Numbered from the stretch's first letter, positions 41,826 through 52,000 are shown. The stretch is 64,000 bases of DNA from Leadbetterella lacunae (GCF_042649125.1 NZ_JBHRYQ010000001.1:434001-498000), one strand, 5' to 3'. Translations and numbers: made by a program. Notes: generated by a model from the sequence alone, not told the origin.

Positions 41826-43457
41826 TCACCGAACCCCAAGCAATTCTCCCTGTCTCGTTTTTCTAAGAGCAGAAATGTGAGCTTCAAGCTGCTTGTTTTC
41901 GGCTTGTATTTGGGCGGTTTGGGTGTTTAGGGTGTTTAGCTTTTGGTTGAGTTCTTTAACTGCATTTATGAGAGGTAGGCTTAGTTTGGCGTAGCGGATA
42001 GAGAGCGTCTTTTGTTCGTTTTGGTCTTCGGCTACGAGGTCAAAGTCGGGGTATTGATGATCTATTATTTCTTTTACGTCTTGGGCTATGAGGCCGTTTC
42101 TGAGGTTTTGGTTTTGGTCGGCGGTGTAGGTGAAGCTCGCGGTTTTTAATTGATTGATAAACGCAAGGCCTATTTCTTGGGTATAGACGATGTCTTTTTT
42201 GAGTCTTCGGTCTGAAAACACCGAGTAGCCGGTATGCAAGGCACCAATTTGGGTCACTTGGCTGTTGCCAAATACGTATTTGTTGCTAGCGTCTGTTATG
42301 GCTTCGTTTCCTATGGCCAGACTGTTGGTTTGTCCGGTGGCGTTGGCGGCGGTGTTGGCGTTATAGCCTATGAATATGTTATTAGTGCCCGACTGTAAGT
42401 TGCTACCTGCATTATGGCCCATGGCGGTGTTACCATCGCTGGTGCTGGCTGTGAGTGCTCGGTAGCCTATGGCGGTTTGGTATCTGCCTGTCACGTTGCT
42501 GGCCAATGCTTGGTAGCCGGCGGCAGTGTTTTTTTGGCCGGTGGTGGTTTCTTTTAGTGCTTGATAGCCAAATCCCACATTGTATTCGTCTTGGTTTTTC
42601 ATGAGGCTTTCTTCGCCTATGCCTATGGAGTTTGAGCTGCCCGAGGTGTTTTTCATGGCGTTTATCCCCATCGCGATATTCTTGGTGGGGGTGGGGTCGG
42701 TGTCCATGCCACTTTTAAAAACTATGTTTAGCTGACAGTCTGAGCAGTTATTGAGCAGGCTTTGTCCAAATACGATATTGGAATACCCGGTTTGGTTGCT
42801 TGGCATCAGGTTATTTCCAAAACCGATGTTAAAATATGCATTTACGGTGCTCTGCATGTTGTCGTTTCCTATGAGGGTGTTGTAGCTGGCGGTGTGGTTA
42901 TAGAGTGGGGCGTTTAGTCCACGGAGCGACTTGTTTCCTATCACCAAGTTGTAGGGGCCGCTTATGCCAGGCACGGCATAGTGCCCAACTACGAGGTTGA
43001 GGGTGCCGTTGTCGTTTTCTGAGAGTACCTTGGTGCCTATACCGATGTTGTCAAACTTGTTTCCGTTTTTGAGTAGGGCGGAGTCACCAATGGCGATGTT
43101 TCTTTCGCCGGAGTTATTGAGCGATAGGGCGGAGTTGCCAAAAGCGGTATTTTGGTTTTGAGATCTGTATATCAAGGCCAAATAGCCCACCGAGGTGTTT
43201 TCGTTTCCTACCTGACTAAAGGCACTGGCGAGGCTAAAGTTGCCGAGGGCGGTGTTGTCGCGGCCTGAAGTTATATTGGTCAGAGCCGCATACCCAAGCA
43301 TGGTGTTGCTTCCGGTTTTTACGCTGAGGTTGGCTTTGGTGGTATAAAACTCACTTGGGCTAATCAAGACCGATTCCCGGCCACTGTGAAAATGATTGGT
43401 TTGTGCGTGTGCTATTCCGCTGCATATAATCAGGAGTGTTGCTAATTTTGTTTTCAT
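41826..43457 (-). CDS. Surface protein with YadA-like head repeats and S74 chaperone, copy 3
   Basis: 543 aa from MKTKLATLLIICSGIAHAQ, a signal peptide whose ATG overlaps the end of the preceding gene. The body has many 'NTALGNxAL'-type repeats (NTAFGNSALSLNNSGERNIAIGDSALL), a left-handed beta-roll as in YadA heads. C-terminal Peptidase_S74 domain: SDRRLKKDIVYTQEIGLAF...LRNGLIAQDVKEI, then a coiled coil. S74 domains trimerise fibres and self-cleave. Last gene of a three-gene run. Confidence 0.8.
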   Translation of the reverse strand: MKTKLATLLIICSGIAHAQTNHFHSGRESVLISPSEFYTTKANLSVKTGSNTMLGYAALTNITSGRDNTALGNFSLASAFSQVGNENTSVGYLALIYRSQNQNTAFGNSALSLNNSGERNIAIGDSALLKNGNKFDNIGIGTKVLSENDNGTLNLVVGHYAVPGISGPYNLVIGNKSLRGLNAPLYNHTASYNTLIGNDNMQSTVNAYFNIGFGNNLMPSNQTGYSNIVFGQSLLNNCSDCQLNIVFKSGMDTDPTPTKNIAMGINAMKNTSGSSNSIGIGEESLMKNQDEYNVGFGYQALKETTTGQKNTAAGYQALASNVTGRYQTAIGYRALTASTSDGNTAMGHNAGSNLQSGTNNIFIGYNANTAANATGQTNSLAIGNEAITDASNKYVFGNSQVTQIGALHTGYSVFSDRRLKKDIVYTQEIGLAFINQLKTASFTYTADQNQNLRNGLIAQDVKEIIDHQYPDFDLVAEDQNEQKTLSIRYAKLSLPLINAVKELNQKLNTLNTQTAQIQAENKQLEAHISALRKTRQGELLGVR

Positions 43458-43458
43458 G

Positions 43459-45096
43459 TTAATAGCTGTTTTGGTCGTTGTTAACAGTAAAAGTTTTTGG
43501 GTCAAGGGGCGTCCAGTTTTGGGTGCTTTGGGTAAGTTTTTTGTCTAAGGTCTGAACGGCATTGATGAGTGGTAGGGCGAGTTCTGCATAGGCCACACTT
43601 TTGGTTTTTTGTTTGTTGTCTGCTATTCTGAGGGCAGAAAACTGCACATTTTTTTGGTTTAAATATTGTTCGAGGTCGTCGGCCAAAATGCCCAACTGCT
43701 TGCGTTTGTTTTTGTCTGTTTTGTAAATATAAAAGGCAGGTTTTAATGCTTTTATTAATTCCAAACCCAGGGCGTCACTGTAGTTAATATTTGACTTTAG
43801 TCTCCTGTCTGAATACAGCGACCACGCTACTTTACCTTCTACTTTGTCTACGTCATCATTGCCAAAAACTATCTGGTTTGAAGCTGTGATAATGGCTCCA
43901 TAGCCTATGGCGGTGCTGTTTTGAATGAAACTTGTAGTTGATGAAGCCAAGTCTGTTTCTGCTCCGATAAAGGTCATTCTTGAGTCAAAATCCGCCGTTT
44001 TTCCGGCTGACCAACCAACTGCCACATTGGCTTGAGCTAAACCATCTAAATTTTGAAGTGTTAGGCTTCCTATCGCTACATTAGCTATTATTTGATTTTT
44101 GGATCCTGCCGCTGCCCCATATCCAATAAATATGTTATTTGTTCCATTAGTAAACCCATAGGCTTGGTCGTCTCCATATCCAAAACCACCTGAATAGGCC
44201 CCTATGGCGAGGTTGTGGTTGCCATAGTTTGTATTGTAAAGCGACTCATAGCCAATGGCAATATTACTCAAACTCCCGATGTCGTTTCTCATCGTCCGTC
44301 TGCCTACCGCTATGTTTGAGTTTCCTCTTGTGTGTTTTTGCATGGCTTCGTAGCCTACCGCTATGTTTTTTGTAAATACATACGGAGGTTCGTTTGCTGA
44401 CAGGGTGTTATACCCAATTCCGATGGATTCGCTGCTATTTGCTCCATATAGCAGTGCCTTGTGGCCTACGGCTATAATGTTTTGTGCACTTAAATCGCCT
44501 CCATTTCCCGGAGCTGCGTTAAGTGCTTGGGCACCAATCGCTACATTTCTTACCCCAACCAATATAGAACTGCCAGCCGAATGGCCCACCAAAACTGAAT
44601 TGGTGTTAAAACCCGAATAGCCTGCCAAGCCGCCAATGGCGATGCGATTGTCAACCTGTGCCCCTGTGCCAGCCAATGTACCCAAGCTGATGTTATAGTC
44701 TACATTCACTATGTCACCTGCTGCTCCAAAACCCATGGCAATGAGGTTGTTGCCTTGGTTTGTGCCGGCCGCCAAAGCACCCAAAACTGTATTGGCATTT
44801 CCAGAATTAGCTTTTTTCATAATCCCGACGCCCACCAAGGTATTTCGTGAGCTGTTTGAGAGGTTGGTAGCATTGGAGTCGCCTACCACAGTGTTGGCTT
44901 TACCCGCGATCAGTTTTTTAAGTACGCCTACGCCCGAGCCCAAGTTACTGGAGTCGTAGGTAGGTTTGTTGTGGTAGAGTTTCACACCGTATGGTGTTAT
45001 TTCTACCGATCTGCTAGAGTCTTGCAAACTGACTTTCTGAGCTTTTGCTCCGAAAAAAAACAAGCTTAAAAATAAAGTATATATAAGTTTTTTCAT
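43459..45096 (-). CDS. Surface protein with YadA-like head repeats and S74 chaperone, copy 2
   Basis: 545 aa. Signal peptide MKKLIYTLFLSLFFFGAKAQ. Repeats such as NTVLGALAAGTNQGNNLIAMG and NIAIGYESLYNTNYGNHNLAIG. S74 region SDRRLKSNINYSDALGLELIKALKPAFYIYK...LGILADDLEQYL. Overlaps the upstream gene by 4 bp (ATGA), so an operon. Likely a trimeric fibre at the cell surface. Confidence 0.8.
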   Translation of the reverse strand: MKKLIYTLFLSLFFFGAKAQKVSLQDSSRSVEITPYGVKLYHNKPTYDSSNLGSGVGVLKKLIAGKANTVVGDSNATNLSNSSRNTLVGVGIMKKANSGNANTVLGALAAGTNQGNNLIAMGFGAAGDIVNVDYNISLGTLAGTGAQVDNRIAIGGLAGYSGFNTNSVLVGHSAGSSILVGVRNVAIGAQALNAAPGNGGDLSAQNIIAVGHKALLYGANSSESIGIGYNTLSANEPPYVFTKNIAVGYEAMQKHTRGNSNIAVGRRTMRNDIGSLSNIAIGYESLYNTNYGNHNLAIGAYSGGFGYGDDQAYGFTNGTNNIFIGYGAAAGSKNQIIANVAIGSLTLQNLDGLAQANVAVGWSAGKTADFDSRMTFIGAETDLASSTTSFIQNSTAIGYGAIITASNQIVFGNDDVDKVEGKVAWSLYSDRRLKSNINYSDALGLELIKALKPAFYIYKTDKNKRKQLGILADDLEQYLNQKNVQFSALRIADNKQKTKSVAYAELALPLINAVQTLDKKLTQSTQNWTPLDPKTFTVNNDQNSY

Positions 45097-46730
45097 GGCT
45101 TTAGGTTCTTTTGGGTGAGTAATTCTAGTTCTGCTCGCAAGGCCGCGTTTGCTTCTAATGCTTCTGCGTTTTTCTGCGTGGCCACCGATATTTTTTGGTC
45201 GAGCTCTTTCACGGCATTTATAAGTGGCACGGTTAGCATTTCATAACCAATGCTGTAGTATTCGTCTGCTTGTTTGGGAATATTGAGTGCCGGAAAATCC
45301 GTTTTAGTTTCTTGCGTAAGTGCATGCAGGTCTTGGGCTATCAGGCCATATCGGGTGTACGTGGGGTCGTCTATCATTTGGTATTTGGCTGTTTTTAGTC
45401 CCAACACAAAGTCTAGTCCCGGGGTGTTTTTGTAAGATATTTTTCTTTTTAATCTTTTATCCGAAAAATTGGTAAAGTTCTGATACCCGCCAATAAATGC
45501 GACCGAAGCGTTACCGATTTTAACCGAATTGCTGGTATTCGTTACCACCGCATACCCAATAGAAGTGGCATTCGTAACCACAGTGGCAGAGTTATTTACG
45601 CCTGAAAAGGCTCCAATACTCGTGATTTTGTTATCGGTATTGGCAAAAGTACCCGAAAACCAACCGATAGCGGTATTATAGCTACTGTTAGTTAGGGAAG
45701 GAAAAGAGGCGTTGCCCACACCTGTGTTATAACTGCCGGCATCAAAATTTAACATACTCTGAGCCCCGAATATGGTGTTTTCGGTGGCAAAGCCTGCAGC
45801 GGTTTTCATAGACAAATCGCCCACCACGGTGTTTTTACCTGCTGGGGTTGTCATGTTTTGCATGGTTTCGTATCCAATGGCGGTATTGAAAACCGTATTG
45901 TTTCCGGCGTTTTTCATGGCTTTGTGGCCTATCACGGTATTTCCGGAGCTGTTGCTCGATGCCGAAATCATGACTGAGTCGCCTATGATGGTGGCATCTT
46001 TTACAAATTTGCCGCTTAGGTTACCAATGGTTACGCCCATCTGAAATGCCTCTTCGGCGGCTTTGTATCCGATAGAAACACCACGGTAACCGCCGCTTTT
46101 GGCTGAGCTGTGCCCCACGGCCACGTTTTGGTGGGAAGGATACCCGTTTTGGTTGGCCGAATTTAACATGGCATTGTGTCCGATGGCTACGTTTAAACTG
46201 TTAGAGTCTGCCGCTGAACTTACGATGCTGCCACCGTTGTGGTTGAGGGCATAGTTTCCGAGAGCCACATTGTTTTTGCCGGTTTGGCTAAAGTACATGG
46301 CATCTTTGCCTATGGCTACATTCATCGTGCCCGAAATATTGGCGTATAAAGCAGTTGGTCCTACTGCGAGGTTATGAGAACCCGAGGTGTTTTCGTACAA
46401 CGCTTTGAAGCCCAAGGCGGAATTTCCTAAGCCATTTATAGTACGCCGCAGTGCTTGGCTACCCACTGCGGTATTAAAAATCGAGGTGCTGGCATCTGCT
46501 AAGGCAAAATAACCAATGGCGGTGTTGTAATTTCCCGAAAGGAGGCTTCTGCCGGCATCAAAGCCTAAAGTGTAGGTGTTTAGGTAGGTGGCACCCGTCT
46601 TTTTTGAACTTATACCTGTCGGAGTTACCTCAAATGAGGTTTGAGAGGTGTTTAAATACATGTATTGTCCAAAACCAGTTTGACTTATCAATAAGCCGAG
46701 CAAAAGCAGTAAGTTATGTTTGGTCTTCAT
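45093..46730 (-). CDS. Surface protein with YadA-like head repeats and S74 chaperone, copy 1
   Basis: 545 aa. Signal peptide to about residue 22 (...SQTGFGQ). Head repeats (NTAIGYFALADASTSIFNTAVGSQAL and many others), S74 region SDKRLKRKISYKNTPGLDFVLGLK...RYGLIAQDLHAL, C-terminal coiled coil. First gene of the operon. Same length as copy 2, so the trio probably arose by tandem duplication. Confidence 0.8.
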   Translation of the reverse strand: MKTKHNLLLLLGLLISQTGFGQYMYLNTSQTSFEVTPTGISSKKTGATYLNTYTLGFDAGRSLLSGNYNTAIGYFALADASTSIFNTAVGSQALRRTINGLGNSALGFKALYENTSGSHNLAVGPTALYANISGTMNVAIGKDAMYFSQTGKNNVALGNYALNHNGGSIVSSAADSNSLNVAIGHNAMLNSANQNGYPSHQNVAVGHSSAKSGGYRGVSIGYKAAEEAFQMGVTIGNLSGKFVKDATIIGDSVMISASSNSSGNTVIGHKAMKNAGNNTVFNTAIGYETMQNMTTPAGKNTVVGDLSMKTAAGFATENTIFGAQSMLNFDAGSYNTGVGNASFPSLTNSSYNTAIGWFSGTFANTDNKITSIGAFSGVNNSATVVTNATSIGYAVVTNTSNSVKIGNASVAFIGGYQNFTNFSDKRLKRKISYKNTPGLDFVLGLKTAKYQMIDDPTYTRYGLIAQDLHALTQETKTDFPALNIPKQADEYYSIGYEMLTVPLINAVKELDQKISVATQKNAEALEANAALRAELELLTQKNLKP

Positions 46731-47124
46731 AGTTTTTATTTAATGGACCAAACTTATTCATTTCACTTTAGAGAAAAATTACCACTTAGTTATTGACCGG
46801 TATCAGCATGTAATCTGCCACTTAGGTTTAGTTTTTGGAATGATCGGTTTTGTGTTTTCAGGATTTTAAAAACTGAGAGGGTGCAGTTTATTTTTGAAAA
46901 AATAGGTGTGGCCAAAAAGTTCTATCTTTTTTAAAATTGGCTTTTAGAGATGTGAAATTTAAGATTTTTATTCGAAAATCATGATTGCTAAAGGTAGATT
47001 TTTTGTTCGTTGTTTCTCAATATATATTTCTGTGTAGAGGATATGTGTAAATTAATATTCGAACCAATCAGTGCCCCTCGTATGTGACACTGATTGGTTA
47101 AATGAGAAATAAAGTAGGTAAAAA
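46731..47124. other. Intergenic region upstream of the S74 operon
   Basis: 394 bp with no gene. Must contain the operon promoter, but no convincing -7 box was found. Near 47070 an imperfect inverted repeat ACCAATCAGTG...CACTGATTGGT (47061-47099) could act as the terminator of the SRPBCC gene to the right. Confidence 0.45.
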
Positions 47125-47622
47125 TTATTTCCCAGAAAGGTTTGCCAGAAGGCTTTCTAAGTTTTCCAAAGATGCTGTAAAACCGAGTTTGAAGCCTTCC
47201 AATATGGCTTCCATACGTTCAAATGATTCATTGAAAATAGTGATTTGCACTTTGGTGAGGCCGTTTTGTTCACTAAATGTATAGTCCCAATCAGAGCCAT
47301 GTGGGTCCGGGTTTTCGTCTTTGTCAGTAAAGACATTAAACATTTTAAAGTTCGTTTTTGGGCTGATGGAGGTATATTCTTGGAGTGCCCATCTCTCTGT
47401 ACCATCTGGACTTACCATGGCATAGAATCGTTTGCCGCCAACTTCAAAATTCATATATTTTGTTTTGGATATAAATGGCTTAGGAGCCACCCATTGATCC
47501 AATAGTTCGGCTTTGGTAAAGGCATCCCAAACCATTGAAAGTTCGGCGTCAAATTCTCTGGTGATGTAAACCGTTTTTGCGGTTTTGTCAACAGTAAAAT
47601 CGAAGAGCAAATTGTTTTCCAT
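47125..47622 (-). CDS. SRPBCC (AHSA1-like) protein
   Basis: 165 aa. AHSA1/START fold: TVYITREFDAELSMVWDAFTKAELLDQWVAPKPFISKTKYMNFEVGGKRFYAMVSPDG...NGLTKVQITIFNESFERMEAILEGFKLGF. Partner of the ArsR regulator 5 bp upstream; this pairing is common in Bacteroidota and Firmicutes. Probably ligand binding. Confidence 0.8.
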   Translation of the reverse strand: MENNLLFDFTVDKTAKTVYITREFDAELSMVWDAFTKAELLDQWVAPKPFISKTKYMNFEVGGKRFYAMVSPDGTERWALQEYTSISPKTNFKMFNVFTDKDENPDPHGSDWDYTFSEQNGLTKVQITIFNESFERMEAILEGFKLGFTASLENLESLLANLSGK

Positions 47623-47627
47623 ATGAG

Positions 47628-47939
47628 TTATTTTTTAATTGTTTTTAAAACCTCATCGAGTTGATTAAATCTTGTTTCCCAAATACTGCGGTATTGAGCT
47701 AGCCAATTATCTATTTCTTTCATTTTTTCAATTTCTAGCGAGTAAAAGATCTCTCGTCCTTGTTGCTCTTGCTTCACCAATTGGCATTCCGTAAGTATAC
47801 GTAGGTGTTTTGAAACCGCCTGTCGGGTGGTATTGAAATTTTCGGCTATGGTGTTTGGCGTCATTGCCTGTAAGGCTATTAGGCCAATTATGGCCCGCCT
47901 TGTGGGGTCGGCAATCGCCTGAAATACATCTCTTCTCAT
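47628..47939 (-). CDS. ArsR-family HTH regulator
   Basis: 103 aa winged helix: MRRDVFQAIADPTRRAIIGLIALQAMTPNTIAENFNTTRQAVSKHLRILTECQLVKQEQQGREIFYSLE. Lacks obvious metal-binding Cys. Likely autoregulates the two-gene operon with the SRPBCC protein. Confidence 0.85.
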   Translation of the reverse strand: MRRDVFQAIADPTRRAIIGLIALQAMTPNTIAENFNTTRQAVSKHLRILTECQLVKQEQQGREIFYSLEIEKMKEIDNWLAQYRSIWETRFNQLDEVLKTIKK

Positions 47940-48003
47940 TTATTTTTTAGTTATGAAACTAATTGGTTGCTAATTTATGTGCAACTTTTCGGTTTCGCAA
48001 ATT

Positions 48004-48270
48004 TTTGAGAGATTAATTTAGATACTTGGTTTTTGCTTATTCAGAATCTCCTGTAAGGGACTCTGAATTATACTACTGCTATGGAGTTAAGTTACTTTGC
48101 AGAGTCCCTGTCGGAGACTCTGCTAAAGCCTGATTTTTTTGAGAGATTAATTTAATTGAATTGAGTTTTTTGCTTATTCAGAGTTTCCTGCAAGGGACTC
48201 TGAATTATACTTCTATAATGGGTTAAGCCACACGCAGAGTCCCTATCGGAGACTCTGCAAAAGCCTGAAT
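48004..48270. repeat. Tandem pair of REP-like double-hairpin units
   Basis: Two units of about 133 bp (48004-48133 and 48139-48270), each starting TTTGAGAGATTAATTTA. Each has hairpin 1 (TTCAGAGTTTCCTGCAAGGG with ACTCTGAA) and hairpin 2 (GCAGAGTCCCTGTCGGAGAC with TCTGC). Related units lie at 52336, 56936, 57838 and 57950. Confidence 0.7.
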
Positions 48271-48337
48271 AGATCATTTTTTAATAACTAGGAGATAAAC
48301 TGGAATTTGAAAAAAGACGCCAATAAGAGTTCTTGAC

Positions 48338-48655
48338 TCACCTTTGTTTTGTGCCTTTCGAATTTTTAGTTGATAAATAAACCCCTACAAATTGTCCAAT
48401 TAACATGGTGTAAAAGGGGATAGTGGATATAGTTCCAGGGGCGTCCCAAGTATCGGTTTCCACTTTTTTTATGTACCAAGCCACAAAAAATATAACTAGC
48501 CCGAGCAAGGTTCCTATTAGACTAAATTTGAAAGTTTGCTTAAATGACTCAGGTTCATTAGGAATCAAAAGTTTCTTAAAAACAAAAGAAATAAAGGCCG
48601 CGGCAATTACAGTTGTACCCGTAATTATTAATAAAAGTGACAATGGGTTTTCCAT
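48338..48655 (-). CDS. Hypothetical membrane protein
   Basis: 105 aa with three hydrophobic helices (LSLLLIITGTTVIAAAFISFVF, FSLIGTLLGLVIFFVAWYI, FYTMLIGQFVGVYLS). No family assigned. The 326 bp to the right (48656-48981) hold no supported gene. Confidence 0.55.
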   Translation of the reverse strand: MENPLSLLLIITGTTVIAAAFISFVFKKLLIPNEPESFKQTFKFSLIGTLLGLVIFFVAWYIKKVETDTWDAPGTISTIPFYTMLIGQFVGVYLSTKNSKGTKQR

Positions 48656-48981
48656 GATTATGTATTTGTTAGAGATCGTTTTTTATAAGATTTTACCGTC
48701 TATTTGGTATGGCCGTTATCGGAGTATTGAAAAATGGTTTTGTAAACAATTTTCCATCAAAAGTATTTAAAAAATCTAACAGTCATTTGGCTTTTCTTTT
48801 ATTATTAGAAAGTAGAATTTTGAAAAGGTCTCTTAACTTCGCTTTTTCAGAGTTTCATAAACTGTATTTTGAATTTTACTACTGTTATGTGTAAAGTTAC
48901 ACACGGATTCCCTGACGAAGTCTCTACCAGTGGGAAAATAGCTTTTTATCAAAAAGATATGCCTCAGTCTTAGCCTGTTTT

Positions 48982-50379
48982 TTACTTTTTAACTGGTATG
49001 TACCATTGGTTTTTAATCAAATCTACGCCACCGCCCATCTGTTCTTGCACTACACGATCTACTATAAAAACTCCTTTTTTTGCCATGTCCCCAAAATTAT
49101 CGATTCCATTGTTTGGGAAGCCGATTCTTGTACGGTGAATATTAAACCTATCTGAAAACTTCCTTCCGAATGCATTTTCTACGCCTTCTTTGCCAAGCAT
49201 AAAACCCAGCATACCGCCCCAAGTGGCAGTAGGGTTGTCAGAGTCCCAACCTGCGAGCGTACCGATTTTTATGGTTTCCACAATATCTCCTTCTCCATAA
49301 AATAAACTCACTAAACTCGACGCAAAGTTTATTCCTGCCGCAAAACAACCGTTGCAGTATCTGTTTTGAGAAGTGATGGTATAGCCATCTGCCTGCTCTA
49401 CTTGGTACCTTTGGTATATTTCGTCGCGGGTTTGTTCCCATGGGATGTTTGTCAAGTATCTGCTTTTTACAAAATCATACATTTTGGCAGCATAAGAATC
49501 CTCGGGCAGAACTTTTCGAGATTCGGTAGCCATCCAAAGTACTTTTTCTTTATTCGTTTTTTTTGAATCAACTGCCGAAGCTAAGGCATACATCGAAACA
49601 TAAAATTCTGAAATCCATTGGGCGTTATATCGTGCAGTGGTTTGGATTGGAAGTTGGGCCATTTTTAGAGCAATATTTGCTCGGGTAGGAGCAAAGAGAC
49701 CGAAAATTTCAGTGGTAAGTTGAGCGTCAATCATTTCAAACTCGGGATTGTTTTTGGGGTCACCTGTGGCAGGTGGAACCATTCCTTCTTGCATTAGGTC
49801 AAAGGCTTTTTGGTTAGACACCCACAGGTAGTTTTCCTCTTCTTTTTTGATGTGAGACAGCCATCCTTTTCGTATTTGGTCACCCGTGAGAATCGATTGT
49901 TTGTTTTCTATCAAAAGTTCTTGATACATATATTCTATGTCGGTGTCGTCGTCAGAACCCCAAATGCTGTCGGGTTTCACAAAAACAAAATCTATGGTAG
50001 GTGATAAATTACTCGGAATGCCTTGGCCCCAAATACTCGGTTGGTCAGGTTTGCCCCAGTCATTTCGGGTGTAAAAAGCCCCCGTTTTTATTTCGCCTAT
50101 TGTGCCTATTTTGTCCATTTCGGTCACAAGGCCCGTCCAATTTGCTATACACTGGCCTAGCCAAAATCCATACATTTTATCAAAGTAATTTGCTCTCGAA
50201 ATCACCTTGTCGCTCTTTTGAGGTACATAGTTTTGGTAAACCAAGTCAGTATCAAGCACGACTTTCGGAGCAGTTTGTCCATATAAGTTCCCAAAAAAAC
50301 CAGAAGAGAGGAGAACTATGAAAAGAGACACTTTGAGCCAAAGAGAATTTGAAGTATGTATCGGTTGAATATTTTTCAT
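48982..50379 (-). CDS. ADP-ribosylglycohydrolase-family protein, exported
   Basis: 465 aa. Hydrophobic N-terminus with signal peptide (LFIVLLSSGFFGNLYGQ). DraG-like segments: FWLGQCIANWTGLVTEMDKIG, the acidic metal motif SDDDTDIEYMYQELL, and late AGWDSDNPTATWGGMLGFMLG (second metal Asp pair). DraG enzymes remove ADP-ribose from proteins; exported family members in Bacteroidota probably act on other ribosides or sugars. Confidence 0.75.
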   Translation of the reverse strand: MKNIQPIHTSNSLWLKVSLFIVLLSSGFFGNLYGQTAPKVVLDTDLVYQNYVPQKSDKVISRANYFDKMYGFWLGQCIANWTGLVTEMDKIGTIGEIKTGAFYTRNDWGKPDQPSIWGQGIPSNLSPTIDFVFVKPDSIWGSDDDTDIEYMYQELLIENKQSILTGDQIRKGWLSHIKKEEENYLWVSNQKAFDLMQEGMVPPATGDPKNNPEFEMIDAQLTTEIFGLFAPTRANIALKMAQLPIQTTARYNAQWISEFYVSMYALASAVDSKKTNKEKVLWMATESRKVLPEDSYAAKMYDFVKSRYLTNIPWEQTRDEIYQRYQVEQADGYTITSQNRYCNGCFAAGINFASSLVSLFYGEGDIVETIKIGTLAGWDSDNPTATWGGMLGFMLGKEGVENAFGRKFSDRFNIHRTRIGFPNNGIDNFGDMAKKGVFIVDRVVQEQMGGGVDLIKNQWYIPVKK

Positions 50380-50462
50380 GCGTAATATTAAGAATTTGTT
50401 TTCTTGTTTCTAATTCTTACACGAAATACATTCAAGTTTTACCTTGTACAGATGTGTTTATA

Positions 50463-51287
50463 TTATTCTTTTGCCAATTTAGAAATTAACAAATTTAAGT
50501 TTTCTAATACTAAATTTGGCTCGTCCAAAAATATGTAGTGTCCTGATTTTTTGGTGACTATATGAGTAAAGTCAGAAATGCCAACTTTGAATAATTCGTG
50601 TGCATTAAACCACTTCTGTTTATCCGATGCGTCGTGTTCTGCATCTTCTTTCATACTAGTGATAACTACTATGGGTACATTTGGTAAGTTTTGAAGAGTC
50701 GCCATATATTGCGTGTCTTCCACTATTTGTCTAGCTTCTGTGGTTGCACCATAGTCTGCCCCATAAGCTTTTAAAAACTGACTGTATATCAAATCTTCTT
50801 GTTCTTGGGTAGGTTGATTATATGCTTCGTGTGATGGGTCAATAAGTAATATTCCTGCAATTTTTTCAGGGTTTTTTAATGCATAATCTCGAAGGATCAT
50901 TCCGGCAATAGAATGTCCCACAAGGATTAGCGTTCTATTGTTTGAATACTGATCAATCACACTTCCAAGTTCGCTGCTTAGTGTTGCTATGGTTCGTGGT
51001 AGGTCACTCTTGCCCGAATTGCCATAACCTGCTCTGTCATACAATAACACATCTTGATTGGTGCTCAATAAGGAAGGTAAGTTTTTCTTATTCCAAATGG
51101 TATGGTCATCACCAAGTCCTGATTCAAACACCACCAAATATTTAGTGTTTTTAATCACTGTATAAGTTTGTAAACTGTGTGTCTGTAATTGAATAGTTTC
51201 AGTCGAAAAAATGTCAGGAGACAAGGTTTTTTTCTTACAAGAAACGAATGTCAATAATGATAGAATAAATATCGGAAGGAATTTCAT
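50463..51287 (-). CDS. Lipoprotein alpha/beta hydrolase
   Basis: 274 aa from MKFLPIFILSLLTFVSCKKK (lipobox FVSC). The frame is open 11 codons upstream. FESGLGDDHTIWNKKN, YDRAGYGNSGKSD, nucleophile LVGHSIAGMILRDYAL, and a terminal His in KKSGHYIFLDEP. Outer-membrane-anchored esterase; substrate unknown. Confidence 0.75.
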   Translation of the reverse strand: MKFLPIFILSLLTFVSCKKKTLSPDIFSTETIQLQTHSLQTYTVIKNTKYLVVFESGLGDDHTIWNKKNLPSLLSTNQDVLLYDRAGYGNSGKSDLPRTIATLSSELGSVIDQYSNNRTLILVGHSIAGMILRDYALKNPEKIAGILLIDPSHEAYNQPTQEQEDLIYSQFLKAYGADYGATTEARQIVEDTQYMATLQNLPNVPIVVITSMKEDAEHDASDKQKWFNAHELFKVGISDFTHIVTKKSGHYIFLDEPNLVLENLNLLISKLAKE

Positions 51288-51604
51288 GGAGTTGTTTGAT
51301 TGAAATAAATTAAGGTTCAAATTTTAGACGAATGTTTTTTTGAGAACTATATATTAAACTTTGAAACAGTCGTTAACCTATGGATGCGATTACTGTACTA
51401 ACGGTTGCTTTTGGAATTATGTAAATATTCGGTATATAAAATTCTTCGTCTAATATGCGTTTCCCAAAAGGACTTTAATTTTTAAAGAATGGAGTTGTAT
51501 AACTTCGCAGTGTTCCAGTCGGTGAACATGCTTAATCTAATGGAATTATGATATTTCGTAGAATTTACAACTGAGTTTCACTTTAGCCCAAATTTCCTCA
51601 AAAA

Positions 51605-51991
51605 TTATTTTGTAGCACTTATCCATTCATTTACAATGGCTACAAACTCTGATTTTGCGTTTGTGATTTCGTCTAAGCTTTTAAAAGTTATGATTGCTCT
51701 GTCATTTTCTTTCCAAACCAACAATTTACTCGGGTTGGCTATAAGTTTGGTTGCGGGTTGTATTTGTTTTTTTGCTCCTCTATGAAAAATTAGTTGTACT
51801 TTTTTTGCAATAGGCTGAACCCGAATCGTAATTCTGTCTTCGTTTTCAATGCAATAGTTTGGGCCATTCCACTTTATATTTTCAGTTAATTGGTTATTAG
51901 ATGTCATTAAGTAATTTCTTAAAAGCTCTATTTCCGCTCTGAATGGATGATTTAGCCCATCTAAAAATTCGCTTACTTCAATATTTAGCAT
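51605..51991 (-). CDS. DUF1801-family protein
   Basis: 128 aa: VSEFLDGLNHPFRAEIELLRNYLMTSNNQLTENIKWNGPNYCI...RVQPIAKKVQLIFHRGAKK. Matches the YdhG/DUF1801 pattern (TENIKWNxPxY). Function unknown; 9 bp downstream of the next gene, so co-transcribed. Confidence 0.7.
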   Translation of the reverse strand: MLNIEVSEFLDGLNHPFRAEIELLRNYLMTSNNQLTENIKWNGPNYCIENEDRITIRVQPIAKKVQLIFHRGAKKQIQPATKLIANPSKLLVWKENDRAIITFKSLDEITNAKSEFVAIVNEWISATK

Positions 51992-52000
51992 TTCTTTTTT

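Noticed and set aside
48982..50379. Functional link between the ADP-ribosylglycohydrolase and the NADAR protein
   Set aside because: They are 46 kb apart, one exported and one cytosolic, and one is a mobile cassette; shared ADP-ribose chemistry alone is not evidence.
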